Of a stretch of DNA of 64,000 nt, positions 17,329 through 26,377 are shown piece after piece. Where the stretch lies: assembly GCF_052115385.1 (NCBI RefSeq), contig NZ_JBFRGP010000002.1, forward strand, positions 310,001-374,000. Reading direction: 5' to 3'. The position numbers and the translations under genes were made by a program. Below the pieces are notes generated by a model that was not told the DNA's origin, made no database searches, and worked only from the letters and a program-made list of their open reading frames with translations. The DNA is from Dyella_D sp052115385 (GTDB lineage: Bacteria; Pseudomonadota; Gammaproteobacteria; Xanthomonadales; Rhodanobacteraceae). How positions within the stretch are numbered: the stretch's first letter is position 1; each line of letters starts with the position of its first letter.

Positions 17329-20036
17329 GCGAAGCGGTACGCACCACCTGTCCTTATTGCGGCGTCGGTTGCGGCGTACTGGCTCATGTGGATGCGGACG
17401 GTGCGGCGCGGGTGGCGGGCGATACGGCGCATGCGTCCAACCTTGGGCGCCTGTGCGTCAAGGGCGCGGCGCTCGGCGATACGCTCGGGCGGGAAGGGCG
17501 TTTGTTGCATCCATTGCTGCGCGCAGCGGATGGCAGCATGCGCCGCGCGGCATGGGACGAGGCGATCCAGCAGGTGGCGGACGGGTTCTCGCGCGTCGTC
17601 GCGGAACATGGTCCGGATGCGGTGGCGTTCTATGTTTCGGGGCAGTTGCTGACCGAGGACTACTACGTCGTCAACAAGCTGGCCAAGGGTTACCTGGGCA
17701 CCGCCAATGTCGATACCAACTCGCGCTTGTGCATGTCCTCTGCGGTGGCAGGACACAAGCGTGCGTTCGGCGAGGACGTGGTGCCGGGTTGCTACGAGGA
17801 CCTGGAGCAGGCCGAGCTGGTCGTGCTGGTCGGTTCCAATACGGCCTGGTGCCACCCGGTGTTGTTCCAGCGCGTGACGCATGCGCGCGAGGGCCGCGAC
17901 GCTCCGCGCGTGGTGGTGATCGACCCGCGCTTCACCGCCACCTGCGAAGGCGCGGATCTGCACCTGCCGATCCGCCCCGGCACCGACGTGCGCTTGTTCA
18001 ATGGACTGCTGTCGTTCCTGTTCCGGCACGGTGTGATCGATCCTGCATTTATCGATGCGCACAGCGAGGGTTTCGACCAGGCACTGGCGGCGGCCGAGGC
18101 GGAAGCGGGCGATCCGGCCGAGGTGGCGCGGCAGTGCGGTCTGCAGGCGGCCGACGTGGTGGCGTTCTATCGCCTGTTCGCGCGGCACGAGAAAGTGGTG
18201 ACCTTGTTTTCGCAGGGCGTGAACCAGTCCAGCAGCGGCACCGACAAGGTCAACGCCATCATCAATTGCCATCTGGCCACCGCGCGCATCGGCCGGCCGG
18301 GCATGGGGCCGTTCTCGATCACCGGCCAGCCCAATGCGATGGGCGGGCGCGAGGTGGGCGGGCTGGCCAATATGCTGGCGGCGCATCTGGAGCTGGGCGA
18401 TGCGGTGCATCGGGATATCGTGCAGGCGTTCTGGCAGTCGCCGCGTATGGCCGAGCGGCCGGGCCTGAAGGCGGTGGAGCTGTTCGACGCGGTGGGCGAG
18501 GGACGCATCAAGGCGCTGTGGATCATGGCGACCAACCCGGCGGTAAGCCTGCCCGACGCCGACAAGGTGCGCGCCGCACTGGCGCGCTGCGAGCTGGTGG
18601 TGTGCTCGGACATCGTCGAGCGCACCGATACGAATGCCTTCGCTCACGTCCTGCTGCCGGCCCTGGGCTGGGGCGAGAAGGACGGTACGGTGACCAGTTC
18701 CGAGCGGCGCATATCGCGCCAGCGGACTTTCCTGCCGGCGCCGGGCGAGGCGCGGGCGGATTGGCGCGTGGTGTGCGACGTGGCGCGGCGGATGGGTTTC
18801 GAGCGGGGTTTCGATTTCGCCAACCCGCACGAGATTTTCGTCGAGCATGCCCAACTCACTGCTTTTCGCAACCGCGAGCCGATGGCCGACGGCGTGCCGT
18901 CGGCGTATCGGCGTCTGCATCTGGGCGCGCTGGCGAAACTCGATCGGCAGGCCTACGAGGCGCTGGCGCCGGTGCAATGGCCGGTCTCCGAACAGGGCGT
19001 GGGTACGCCGCGCCTGTTCGCCGACGGCCGCTTCAGCCATGCCCACGGCCGCGCACGTTTCGTCGCCACCGCCTCGCGTCCGCCGGTACATGCGGTGGAT
19101 CGCGAATATCCGCTGGTGCTCAACACCGGCCGCATCCGCGACCAGTGGCACACCATGACCCGCACCGCGCGCTCGCCGCGCCTCAATAACCATATCGGCG
19201 AACCCTTCGTCGACATGCATCCGCACGATGCGCTGCGCTGCGGCGTGCGCGAAGGCACGCTGGCGCGGGTGAGTTCGCGCTGGGGTTCGATGGTGGGGCG
19301 GGTGCGCCACGGTGGCGGCATCCTCGCCGGGCAGGTGTTCGTGCCGATCCACTGGAGCGATCAGTTCGCCTCGGACGCGCGCGTCGGCGGCGTGGTGAAT
19401 CCGGCGGTGGATCCGGTCTCCGGCGAACCGGAGTTCAAGCACACGCCGGTGCGGGTCGAGCCGTTCGCGGTGCGCTGGTATGGCTTTGCGCTGGCGCGGC
19501 AGACCTTGCCGGCCTCCGCCCTGAGTTACTGGACGCTGATCCGCGGCGAGCATTTCCTGCGTTACGAGCTGGCCCATCGCGAGCGGCCGCTCGATTGCGA
19601 TGCGTGGGCGAAGGCCTGGCTGGGCGTGAGCGATGCAGCGGCGGATTGGCTGGCGTTCGAGGATCGCGAGACCGGCGTGTATCGCGCGGTGCACCTGCGC
19701 GATGGCCGCATCGAATCCTGCCTGTTCCTCGCCGCGCAACCGCACCTGCCGTCGCGGCAATGGCTGTCGTCGCTGTTCGCGCGCGAGCGGCTGGAGCCGG
19801 ATGACCGGCTTGCCCTGCTGTCGGGCGAGCCGCCGGGTGGTGGCGGGGACCCCGGGCCGGTGGTGTGTTCCTGCTTCGGCGTGGGGCGCAACAGCATTCT
19901 GCAGGCGATCCGCGCGAACGATATGGACCTGCCGGCGCAGATCACCGCCGAGCTGCGCGCGGGTGGCAATTGCGGTTCCTGCATTCCCGAGTTGCGGCGG
20001 CTGATCGCCGAAACGCGGGCGACGTCCGCGGCATGA
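17325..20036 (+). CDS. nasA: Assimilatory nitrate reductase, catalytic subunit
   Basis: A 903-residue cytoplasmic molybdopterin enzyme that reduces nitrate to nitrite. Cys 9, 12, 16 and 44 (CPYCGVGC ... RLCVKG) bind a [4Fe-4S] cluster. A molybdopterin oxidoreductase core and dinucleotide-binding domain follow, with motifs such as RPGTDVRLFNG and LNTGRIRDQWHTMTR. The C-terminus carries a BFD-like [2Fe-2S] domain with Cys 848, 850, 883 and 886, as in Klebsiella-type NasA, which receives electrons directly. No NasB-like reductase is present in the operon, so the electron donor must come from elsewhere. The start overlaps the nirD stop. A nasC/narB name would be equally valid for the family. Confidence 0.94.
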   Translation: MSEAVRTTCPYCGVGCGVLAHVDADGAARVAGDTAHASNLGRLCVKGAALGDTLGREGRLLHPLLRAADGSMRRAAWDEAIQQVADGFSRVVAEHGPDAVAFYVSGQLLTEDYYVVNKLAKGYLGTANVDTNSRLCMSSAVAGHKRAFGEDVVPGCYEDLEQAELVVLVGSNTAWCHPVLFQRVTHAREGRDAPRVVVIDPRFTATCEGADLHLPIRPGTDVRLFNGLLSFLFRHGVIDPAFIDAHSEGFDQALAAAEAEAGDPAEVARQCGLQAADVVAFYRLFARHEKVVTLFSQGVNQSSSGTDKVNAIINCHLATARIGRPGMGPFSITGQPNAMGGREVGGLANMLAAHLELGDAVHRDIVQAFWQSPRMAERPGLKAVELFDAVGEGRIKALWIMATNPAVSLPDADKVRAALARCELVVCSDIVERTDTNAFAHVLLPALGWGEKDGTVTSSERRISRQRTFLPAPGEARADWRVVCDVARRMGFERGFDFANPHEIFVEHAQLTAFRNREPMADGVPSAYRRLHLGALAKLDRQAYEALAPVQWPVSEQGVGTPRLFADGRFSHAHGRARFVATASRPPVHAVDREYPLVLNTGRIRDQWHTMTRTARSPRLNNHIGEPFVDMHPHDALRCGVREGTLARVSSRWGSMVGRVRHGGGILAGQVFVPIHWSDQFASDARVGGVVNPAVDPVSGEPEFKHTPVRVEPFAVRWYGFALARQTLPASALSYWTLIRGEHFLRYELAHRERPLDCDAWAKAWLGVSDAAADWLAFEDRETGVYRAVHLRDGRIESCLFLAAQPHLPSRQWLSSLFARERLEPDDRLALLSGEPPGGGGDPGPVVCSCFGVGRNSILQAIRANDMDLPAQITAELRAGGNCGSCIPELRRLIAETRATSAA

Positions 20037-20067
20037 AACGGCAGGGAAGCGGCTGGAGGAGACACTC

Positions 20068-21504
20068 ATGAAGCTGTATCCGCTGTTTGCCGATCTGAAC
20101 GGGTTGCCGGTGCTGGTGGTGGGCGGCGGCAGTGTGGCCAGACGCAAGGTGGCCGCCTTGCGCGAGGCGGGTGCGCAGGTGCGCGTCGGTGCGCCGCGGC
20201 TCGAGGCGGAACTGGCCCGGTTGGCAGAGGGCGGCGAAGTGACCTGGTTGCGCGGCGAATACACGTCTGCCTGGCTCGACGAGATGTGGCTGGTGGTGGC
20301 GGCCACCGGCGAGCGCGCGGTCAATGCACGGATCGCGGCCGATGCCGGTGCGCGGCGCATCCTGGCGAACGTGGTCGACGATGCCGTGCTGTCGCGTTTC
20401 CACGTGCCGGCGGTGATCGATCGCGCGCCGCTGATGGTGGCCATTTCCACCGGCGGCGCGGCACCCGCCCTGGCCAGCCGCGTGCGCGAAATGCTGGAGC
20501 GCGTGCTGGACCATGCCCTGGGCCCGCTGGTGGCGCTTGCGCAGCGCCATCGCGGCGGTATCGCGCGGCGCTTTGCCGATCTGTCGGAGCGCCGCGGCTT
20601 CTATGGCTGGCTGCACGACGGGCCGGTGCTGAAGCTGCTGCGGCGCGCCCGGCCGGTGGACGCGGAGCGGGCGCTGCTCGATGCGCTGCGCACGGAGCTG
20701 GCCATGCCGCGCAAGGGTTCGGTGATCCTGGTCGGCGCCGGTCCCGGCGATCCCGGCCTGCTGACCTTGTCGGCGCTGCGCGCGCTCGGCCAGGCCGATG
20801 TGATCCTGCACGACCAGCTGATCGGCGCTGAGATCCTGGCCATGGCGCGCCGCGATGCGGAACGCATCGACGTGGGCAAGCGCTGCGGCGGCCGCCATGT
20901 GCCGCAGGAGCAGACCCATGAACTGATGCTCGCGCATGCCCGCGCCGGGCGCCGGGTGGTGCGGCTGAAAGGCGGCGACCCGTTCGTGTTCGGCCGCGGT
21001 GGCGAGGAGCTGGCCTTCCTGCGCGGCCATGGCATCGATTGCGAGATCGTGCCCGGCATCACTGCCGCCGTGGCCTGCGCCGCGTACGCGGGCATCCCGC
21101 TGACCCATCGCGAGCATGCGCAGTCGGTCTGCCTGGTCACGGCGCATGGCAAGGACGCGGCGGAGACGCTGAGCGACGCCATGCTTGCCCAGCCGCGGCA
21201 GACGCTGGCCGTGTACATGGGCGTGGAGCGGATCGGCATGCTGACGGCGCGATTGCTTGCGCATGGCCGCGATCCGCTTACGCCGGTGGCCCTGATCGAA
21301 CACGGCAGCCTGCCGCGGCAGCGCGTGATCGCCGGTGAGCTGCACGATCTGCCCCGGCTTGCCAGGGAGCATGCGGTGGGCACGCCGGCCTTGCTGATCG
21401 TAGGCGAAGTGGCTGCGTTCGCGCGCGAGCACAGCTGGTTCGGCAGCCTGGTGGACGATGCGCCCATCGCGCCGCCGCAGTTGGCGTGCATGGAGGTGGC
21501 CTGA
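20068..21504 (+). CDS. cysG: Siroheme synthase (trifunctional)
   Basis: A 478-residue enzyme that makes siroheme from uroporphyrinogen III. Residues 1-210 form the precorrin-2 dehydrogenase/ferrochelatase half (CysGB), with the NAD motif VLVVGGGSVARRK. Residues of about 215-460 form the uroporphyrinogen-III methyltransferase half (CysGA), with VGAGPGDPGLLT, RLKGGDPFVFGRGGEE and LTHREHAQS. It supplies the prosthetic group of NirB. It starts 31 nt after the nitrate reductase, with a GGAGGAG ribosome site. Confidence 0.96.
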   Translation: MKLYPLFADLNGLPVLVVGGGSVARRKVAALREAGAQVRVGAPRLEAELARLAEGGEVTWLRGEYTSAWLDEMWLVVAATGERAVNARIAADAGARRILANVVDDAVLSRFHVPAVIDRAPLMVAISTGGAAPALASRVREMLERVLDHALGPLVALAQRHRGGIARRFADLSERRGFYGWLHDGPVLKLLRRARPVDAERALLDALRTELAMPRKGSVILVGAGPGDPGLLTLSALRALGQADVILHDQLIGAEILAMARRDAERIDVGKRCGGRHVPQEQTHELMLAHARAGRRVVRLKGGDPFVFGRGGEELAFLRGHGIDCEIVPGITAAVACAAYAGIPLTHREHAQSVCLVTAHGKDAAETLSDAMLAQPRQTLAVYMGVERIGMLTARLLAHGRDPLTPVALIEHGSLPRQRVIAGELHDLPRLAREHAVGTPALLIVGEVAAFAREHSWFGSLVDDAPIAPPQLACMEVA

Positions 21505-22334
21505 TGGCGGTGCCCGAACAGGCCCTGGCGGGGCGGCGTATCGCCGTGCCCGAATCGCGCGAGCTCGACGTGTTCGCGACCCTGCTGGAGCGCCGCGGCG
21601 CTACGGTGCTGCGTTGTCCGCTGGTGGAGATTCGCGACGCGGCGGATCCCGCGCCGGTACTGGCATGGCTACGCCGCTTCAACGACGGCGGCTGCGACGA
21701 CCTGGTGCTGTTTACCGGCGAAGGACTGCGCCGGCTGCTCGGTGTGCTGGACCAGCATGCGCCGGAGTGGGGCGAGCGCTTTATCGCGCGGCTGGCGCGG
21801 GTGCGCATCATCGCGCGTGGCCCCAAGCCAGGGCGCGAGCTGCGCGAACTGGGCCTGCGCCCGGCGCTGGTAGCGGAACCGGCCACCACGCCGGGCGTGA
21901 TCGCCTGCCTGCGCGAGCTGGACTTGCGTGGACGCAACGTCGGCGTGCAGCTATACGGCATAGAACCCAATGCGCCGTTGATGGCATGCCTGGCCGACCT
22001 TGGCGCGCAGGCATGGCCGGTGGCGCCTTATCGCTACGCCGATGCAGCCGACGACGCCAACGTGCTGGCCATGCTCGAAGGCATGCGGCAGGGCGAGCTC
22101 GATGCCATCGCGTTCACCAGCATCCAGCAGGTGGCGCGGCTGTTCCGGCTGGCCGGCATGCATGGGCACGAAGATGGCTTGAAGGATGCCTTGTCGCGCG
22201 TGGTGGTGGCCGCGGTCGGGCCGGTGGTGGCGGATGCCCTGGCGCAGCATGGCATTCGCGTCCATGCGGTCCCGTCGGGCAATTACTACATGAAGCCCTT
22301 GAGCACGGCCTTGGCCGAGGCTTTGGCGCGCTGA
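21504..22334 (+). CDS. hemD: Uroporphyrinogen-III synthase family protein
   Basis: A 276-residue two-lobed HemD-like protein with motifs LDVFATLLERRGATVLRCPL, FTGEGLRRLL, YRYADAADDANV and IAFTSIQQVARLF. It would cyclise hydroxymethylbilane to uroporphyrinogen III, the substrate of CysG. The start is the ATG at 21504, which overlaps the cysG stop by one base and has GGAGGTGG 5 nt upstream; the ATG at 21486 is less likely. Being in the nitrate operon, it is probably a second, pathway-specific copy besides a housekeeping hemD. It closes the operon; no terminator is obvious after it. Confidence 0.85.
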   Translation: MAVPEQALAGRRIAVPESRELDVFATLLERRGATVLRCPLVEIRDAADPAPVLAWLRRFNDGGCDDLVLFTGEGLRRLLGVLDQHAPEWGERFIARLARVRIIARGPKPGRELRELGLRPALVAEPATTPGVIACLRELDLRGRNVGVQLYGIEPNAPLMACLADLGAQAWPVAPYRYADAADDANVLAMLEGMRQGELDAIAFTSIQQVARLFRLAGMHGHEDGLKDALSRVVVAAVGPVVADALAQHGIRVHAVPSGNYYMKPLSTALAEALAR

Positions 22335-22447
22335 GCCGGCGGGGCCTGACTTCTGGGGGAGGCAGCGGGAGTCACGACCTTTGGCAGGGGGCAGGCGGGG
22401 CGCAGGTATTTATCTTCGGCACCTTAGCCCGTCGACGCGAGTGCGCC

Positions 22448-22981
22448 ATGCAAGTCCGAACCCTGCTGCTGTTCGTCAGCGCCGTCCTGCTTGCAGGCTG
22501 CTCCTCGACGGCAAGGCGCGTCATGGAGGAGAGCCGCGTCAAGGTGCATCAGGAGCCGCTGGAACTGCGCAGCGAGGCGAACGTGCCCAAGGCGTATATC
22601 GATGTGACTGGCGGGGTCACCATCGACAAGGAGCCGCTGGCGATCACGACGGAGCAGCGCGCCGCCATTCTCGATTATCGCGAGGCATCGCTGGCGATCA
22701 TCGATATTTCCTTCGATGCAGCGTCGCGCCTGACCAGGTACGCGGTGCCGCGGTTGTTGCTCGGGTCGATGATTCATGGCTCGGATGGCGCATCGCGCGG
22801 TATCGATGCGGATGCCGAGAAAATCGCGCACTCGCCGGCGTTCTGTGCGGCGCTGGATAAAATGCGCCAGACGCAGGATGTGATGGTCGCCAGGGAGGAA
22901 AGCTTGCGGCCTTATGCGCGGCTGACGGCGCAGAACGTGCTCGATTGCCAAGCGGGGAAGCCGTATCGGTATTCGATGTGA
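22448..22981 (+). CDS. Predicted lipoprotein, YggN/DUF2884-like pattern
   Basis: The 177-residue product has the signal MQVRTLLLFVSAVLLAGC with lipidated Cys 18. The middle reads YIDVTGGVTIDKEPLAITTEQRAAILDY in spirit: a short beta hairpin followed by a QR..L..Y helix, which recalls the YggN-like (DUF2884) proteins of gammaproteobacteria. That assignment is by eye and weak. It follows the nitrate operon by 113 nt but shows no functional link to it. A small hairpin (CGGCAG-CAGG-CTGCCG, 22987-23002) lies just after the stop. Confidence 0.7.
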   Translation: MQVRTLLLFVSAVLLAGCSSTARRVMEESRVKVHQEPLELRSEANVPKAYIDVTGGVTIDKEPLAITTEQRAAILDYREASLAIIDISFDAASRLTRYAVPRLLLGSMIHGSDGASRGIDADAEKIAHSPAFCAALDKMRQTQDVMVAREESLRPYARLTAQNVLDCQAGKPYRYSM

Positions 22982-23029
22982 GCGGGCGGCAGCAGGCTGC
23001 CGAGCAGACATACCCCCTCTCTCTCCAGG

Positions 23030-23551
23030 GTGTACAGACCGTCCACATGGTGGACGGGTGTTCGGGGACATGGTGAACACCTTCAAACTGGTCCCGAGTT
23101 CCCTCACGAAGACCTCAGGTGCGGCGGCATTGGCACCGACACGATCGGCATCGGCATCGGCATCGATGTCATGGCCAATGCCAAGCTCGACTTCGTATGG
23201 GCCAGAGGTACGGGCGGCACCTACTGCGCGCGCATCACAGGCGGCTCGGTCTCGGTCAACGCGACGCACTACTTCAAGGTGTCGTTCGATCCCGCGTGCG
23301 GCGCGGGCACCAAGTTGCAGCTGTACATGGGCAACGTGCTGATCGGCCAGGCCGACCCGTGCGCACCATCGTCTAGCAATCCGAGTTCGGCGATCAGCAT
23401 CGTTCGGTATGTCGTGGGCAATAGCCTGTTTTCACTGGCTACATCGACGAACTACGCTTCACTCAGGGCGTCGCATTGCCCGGCAGCACCATCCCATCGA
23501 CGCCATTCCCAGACAGCTGAGCATTGCGGGTCGGTTCTCAAATTGCTCTAG
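23030..23551 (+). pseudogene. Remnant of a secreted beta-sandwich (lectin-like) protein
   Basis: A plus-strand frame here encodes a stretch from AKLDFVWARGTG through YFKVSFDPACGAGTKLQLYM to NVLIGQADPC. It has the look of a LamG/concanavalin-like strand pattern, with paired Cys. There is no credible start, signal peptide or ribosome site, and the ends are not protein-like. A short GGCATC hexamer repeat lies at about 23143-23165. I read it as a decayed gene fragment; a real short gene is possible. Confidence 0.3.
23041..23080. repeat. Two adjacent small palindromes
   Basis: GTCCAC-ATG-GTGGAC at 23041-23055 is followed by GTGTTC ... GAACAC at 23058-23080. They sit at the start of the degenerate stretch and could be a remnant insertion-sequence end or an operator. 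I cannot name an element. Confidence 0.4.
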
Positions 23552-23727
23552 GCGAAAGATGACAAGCGAGAACTTGCGGGAGCTACGGCGCTTGGCAATC
23601 CTTAGTTTTCACGATGCCTCAACGGAATAACTTGCTGTGCTGGCGATATATTTCGGTTGACCATGCCATAGCCCTCTCCAACGATTCGGCCTCGAAAGGG
23701 GGTCACACTTGGAAGGGAAGACATTTC

Positions 23728-24675
23728 ATGGAATTTGGCATTCGTTCGACATTGCTTGCCGCTACAGTTCTTGCCGCATCTTTCGCCGCCACGCAGGCGC
23801 ACGCAGGTATCTCGTCCACGGCCCAACCTCATCCCAACTTGTTGCCGAGCTGCGGCGAGGGCGACCCGAATCCGCCTATTCAAGATGTAGTGCGCCTTAG
23901 GGCCGCGAGGACACTAGGGGCGACCCCAGAGGAGATTCACGCCAGGTTTGCCAGCGTCGTCGAAACGAATTTCTCGCAAGGCTCGACGTCCCTCATCCTC
24001 TCCAGGTTGTCGGATAAGGAGCTTGCGGGCATCGCTCGGGTCTATAAACAGTCGAATGCCGGTTTACCGCCGAAGCTTCTCGACGTCTTCGCTTCTCGAC
24101 TCAGCGCAAAGGAACTGGTGCGCGTAGCAGGCACGTTCGGCGTCAGTGATGTCTCCGCCGCCGTCCAGCGCTCCGCATCGCCGTCGGTCGCCACCCTTTA
24201 CACCGCGCGCGTGGCTGCCGGCGAAGTGAAGGTTCCAACGACGGTCATGCCGATGTCCGGCCCCGCACCCACTCGCTACATGACGTTGGAGGAGATTTAC
24301 TTAGAGTTCCGCACGGCGCCCGTGGGCAGTCTCGGCGCGGGTGCGGCTCTGTCGGAAACGATCATCTACGCTGGCGGCCAGGTTGCCGCCGCGGCGGGCA
24401 TCGGCTGGGAGATTGGCACACAGGTTGGCAGTCTCATCCAGGAATATGACCCGTCAGCGTGGGACGCGATCGGCGGCACGACGGCTGGTGTTGTTGAGCG
24501 TGTCCAGAACGCCGCCAATTCCATCACGAATAGCACCGGCGTTCAGCGCGGCATCAACGAACACGCGGCTGACGGAATGTTTCAGTATCCGGTATCGTCC
24601 AGCAACGATCCCTATGGCGACTGGGATGACACCTATGACCTCGGCGCGGACGAAGGTGACGGCTGTTTCAATTGA
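23728..24675 (+). CDS. Secreted protein with glycine-zipper segment, unknown family
   Basis: The 315-residue product has a clear Sec signal (MEFGIRSTLLAATVLAASF, cleavage after AHA at residue 26). Residues of about 32-48 (AQPHPNLLPSCGEGDPN) look like a translated intergenic repeat. About 60-160 is helical and charged (ILSRLSDKELAGIARVYK; DVFASRLSAKELVRVAGTFG). About 200-240 is hydrophobic and Gly-rich with GxxxGxxxG spacing (GWEIGTQVG), a glycine zipper of the sort seen in membrane-inserting peptides. The acidic tail ends in DEGDGCFN. The ATG at 23728 has GGAAGGGAAG upstream. A small membrane protein gene follows 10 nt later, so the two form a unit. Confidence 0.72.
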   Translation: MEFGIRSTLLAATVLAASFAATQAHAGISSTAQPHPNLLPSCGEGDPNPPIQDVVRLRAARTLGATPEEIHARFASVVETNFSQGSTSLILSRLSDKELAGIARVYKQSNAGLPPKLLDVFASRLSAKELVRVAGTFGVSDVSAAVQRSASPSVATLYTARVAAGEVKVPTTVMPMSGPAPTRYMTLEEIYLEFRTAPVGSLGAGAALSETIIYAGGQVAAAAGIGWEIGTQVGSLIQEYDPSAWDAIGGTTAGVVERVQNAANSITNSTGVQRGINEHAADGMFQYPVSSSNDPYGDWDDTYDLGADEGDGCFN

Positions 24676-24685
24676 GGGTTAGCAG

Positions 24686-25009
24686 ATGATTGCTCAATGG
24701 CTTGGGCTTCCAGATAGACGCAGCGAGTGGGTATTCGCTTTGGCACTTCTTTGCATCATCGCGTGCCTTGGCGCGGCAATAGTCGGGCCTCCAACCAGGC
24801 GGTTCGATCTTTTGATCTTGGCAAGCCTTACCGGTTGGCTCGGCGCGCATCTGCTGAATCGCTCATGGCGTGGCCTGTCGAAAACTCTGCCGGAGATATA
24901 CGAGGAACGCCTACAGAAAGGCGTGCGAATGTCGTTCGCTGCGAAGTTGCTCAGCCTGCTTTGCATTGGCCTCGCGGTGATCGCGTTCGTCACTCTGTAT
25001 AAAGGCTAG
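24686..25009 (+). CDS. Small three-helix membrane protein
   Basis: A 107-residue protein with hydrophobic segments at about 15-34, 41-57 and 85-105. A charged loop lies between the second and third (RGLSKTLPEIYEERLQKG). The ATG at 24686 has GAGGGTT upstream, and the gene lies 10 nt after the secreted protein gene. A terminator-like hairpin closes the pair. Family unknown. A membrane partner or immunity protein for the secreted product is a plausible but untested reading. Confidence 0.65.
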   Translation: MIAQWLGLPDRRSEWVFALALLCIIACLGAAIVGPPTRRFDLLILASLTGWLGAHLLNRSWRGLSKTLPEIYEERLQKGVRMSFAAKLLSLLCIGLAVIAFVTLYKG

Positions 25010-25026
25010 AACACGGGGCGTTTGAC

Positions 25027-25059
25027 CGAAGGGCGGCCGTAGGGTCGCCCTTCGCTTAT
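25027..25059 (+). terminator. Hairpin terminator after the two-gene unit
   Basis: CGAAGGGCG (25027-25035) pairs perfectly with CGCCCTTCG (25046-25054) and is followed by CTTAT. The stem is good but the U-tract is short, so efficiency may be moderate. Confidence 0.6.
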
Positions 25060-25461
25060 GGGGCAGCCGGGATCAGTTCTAAGGACCTGAGACACTGCCG
25101 AAGTAGGCTGCATGCTTGGTCCGTTTCATGCCGGCGATGCCAGAGCCCAGAGCCACATCGGGTGGAAGGTGTGGCGCATGGAGCTTGTCCTGGATAGGGA
25201 CCGCAGACTCCTCCTGGCCGAACGAACCCTGGTACGAACGCCGACCTGACCTCGGTTGGGTGGGTTTCCCTGGCGGCAATGCAGTTGCCACAGGTGAAAC
25301 GCCACCCATCCGCCGTTTATCTCACCCGCCCCGGCGAAATATCGCGACTCGCTACACCTCATCCGGCTGCCGCCAGCTTCCTCGCTCCTCCACGCGAAGA
25401 GGGCACATCCCTGTGCTCTCCCCGCGTGCTCCCGGAGGGAGCAGGGTTTGATATCGGGCGT
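25060..25461. other. Intergenic region with repeat copy 2 and AraC-gene promoter
   Basis: No convincing gene is visible on either strand. The right half holds the second copy of the dispersed repeat, which runs to 25447 and ends 14 bp before the start of the AraC-type regulator. An in-frame extension of that regulator to 25279 would translate the repeat and is rejected. Confidence 0.5.
25357..25447. repeat. Dispersed intergenic repeat, copy 2
   Basis: It shares CCTCATCCGGCTGCCGCCA, TTCCTCGCTCCTC, GGGCACATCCCTGTG and CTCCCCGCGTGCTCCCGG with 12719-12812, with small differences and a short length change in the middle. Confidence 0.75.
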
Positions 25462-26301
25462 ATGCTGGAAACCTGTCGCCCCAGTACTGACCCCATCGCC
25501 TTGCCCACGAAAACCCACCAGGCAACGCAACTCCGCTCCAGCCTCCCCGGCGTAGAAGCGCTGTCGCTGCTCAGCGAACACAGCTTCCCCCGCCACGCCC
25601 ACGACCAGTTCGGCCTCGGCATCATCACCTCCGGCGCGCAGAAATCCTGGAGCGGGGTAGGGGCAGTGGAATCCGCGGTCGGCGACGTGATCATGGTCAA
25701 CCCCGGCGAAGTGCACGACGGCACACCGATCGGCGGTACCCGCGGTTGGCAGATTGCCTACCTCGAACCGGAGCTGGTGGCACGCGAACTGGCAGCGGAA
25801 TTCGGCGGCGCTGACGTCATATGCCAACCGGTTGCGCATGACCACGCATTGGCAAGCGCAGTAACGAAGCTATTGGCGGCGCTGCAATCTCCTGCATCGA
25901 GCGGTGAGGCCGAAGAGCTGCTGCTGGCCTGCCTGGTACAGGTAGTGAAGCAACACCGCCTCAGCGGCCCACGCCTGCCAACCACCTCGCCCTCGGTCGC
26001 ACGCGCACTGGAATGGATCGACGCGGAGCCCGCTGCCGGGACTTCCTTATCCGAACTGGCCATCTCGTGCGACGTCAGCCGCTTCCAGTTGATCCGCGGC
26101 TTCCTGCGCGACGTCGGCACCACCCCGCACGCTTACCGTATCCAACTGCGGGTACGCCTGGCACGCCGCCATCTGCGCCAGGGCCATGCCGTCGCCGAGG
26201 CCGCGCAGCTCGCCGGCTTCGCCGACCAGAGCCACCTGACGCGTGCTTTTTTGCGCCAGTTCGGCATCACCCCGGGCCGCTACCGGGACGCGCTGGGCTA
26301 A
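25462..26301 (+). CDS. AraC family transcriptional regulator
   Basis: A 279-residue regulator. The N-terminal cupin-like sensor domain contains HSFPRHAHDQFGLGIITSG and VNPGEVHDGTP, the arabinose-binding-like fold. The C-terminal 90 residues form the double helix-turn-helix (TSLSELAISCDVSRFQLIRGF; AVAEAAQLAGFADQSHLTRAF; FGITPGRYR). The ATG at 25462 is the first start after the intergenic repeat. The LysE-family exporter gene follows 76 nt later, a common arrangement in which the regulator controls the exporter; the ligand, probably an amino acid or related compound, is unknown. Confidence 0.88.
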   Translation: MLETCRPSTDPIALPTKTHQATQLRSSLPGVEALSLLSEHSFPRHAHDQFGLGIITSGAQKSWSGVGAVESAVGDVIMVNPGEVHDGTPIGGTRGWQIAYLEPELVARELAAEFGGADVICQPVAHDHALASAVTKLLAALQSPASSGEAEELLLACLVQVVKQHRLSGPRLPTTSPSVARALEWIDAEPAAGTSLSELAISCDVSRFQLIRGFLRDVGTTPHAYRIQLRVRLARRHLRQGHAVAEAAQLAGFADQSHLTRAFLRQFGITPGRYRDALG

Positions 26302-26377
26302 GCCCCGCAATTTTCTTCAAGACCCGGCAAACCCCATCTGCGATGGTCGCGCCTCCCTGATGCCAAGGAGAGACCGC

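Noticed and set aside
17109..20450. 1113-codon frame on the minus strand
   Set aside because: Antisense to nirD, nitrate reductase and cysG, which have clear cofactor motifs.
25079..25309. 76-codon minus-strand frame in the gap before the AraC-type gene
   Set aside because: No ribosome site, no recognisable family; weak alternative only.
25279..25461. N-terminal extension of the AraC-type regulator
   Set aside because: It would translate the dispersed repeat and has no ribosome site.
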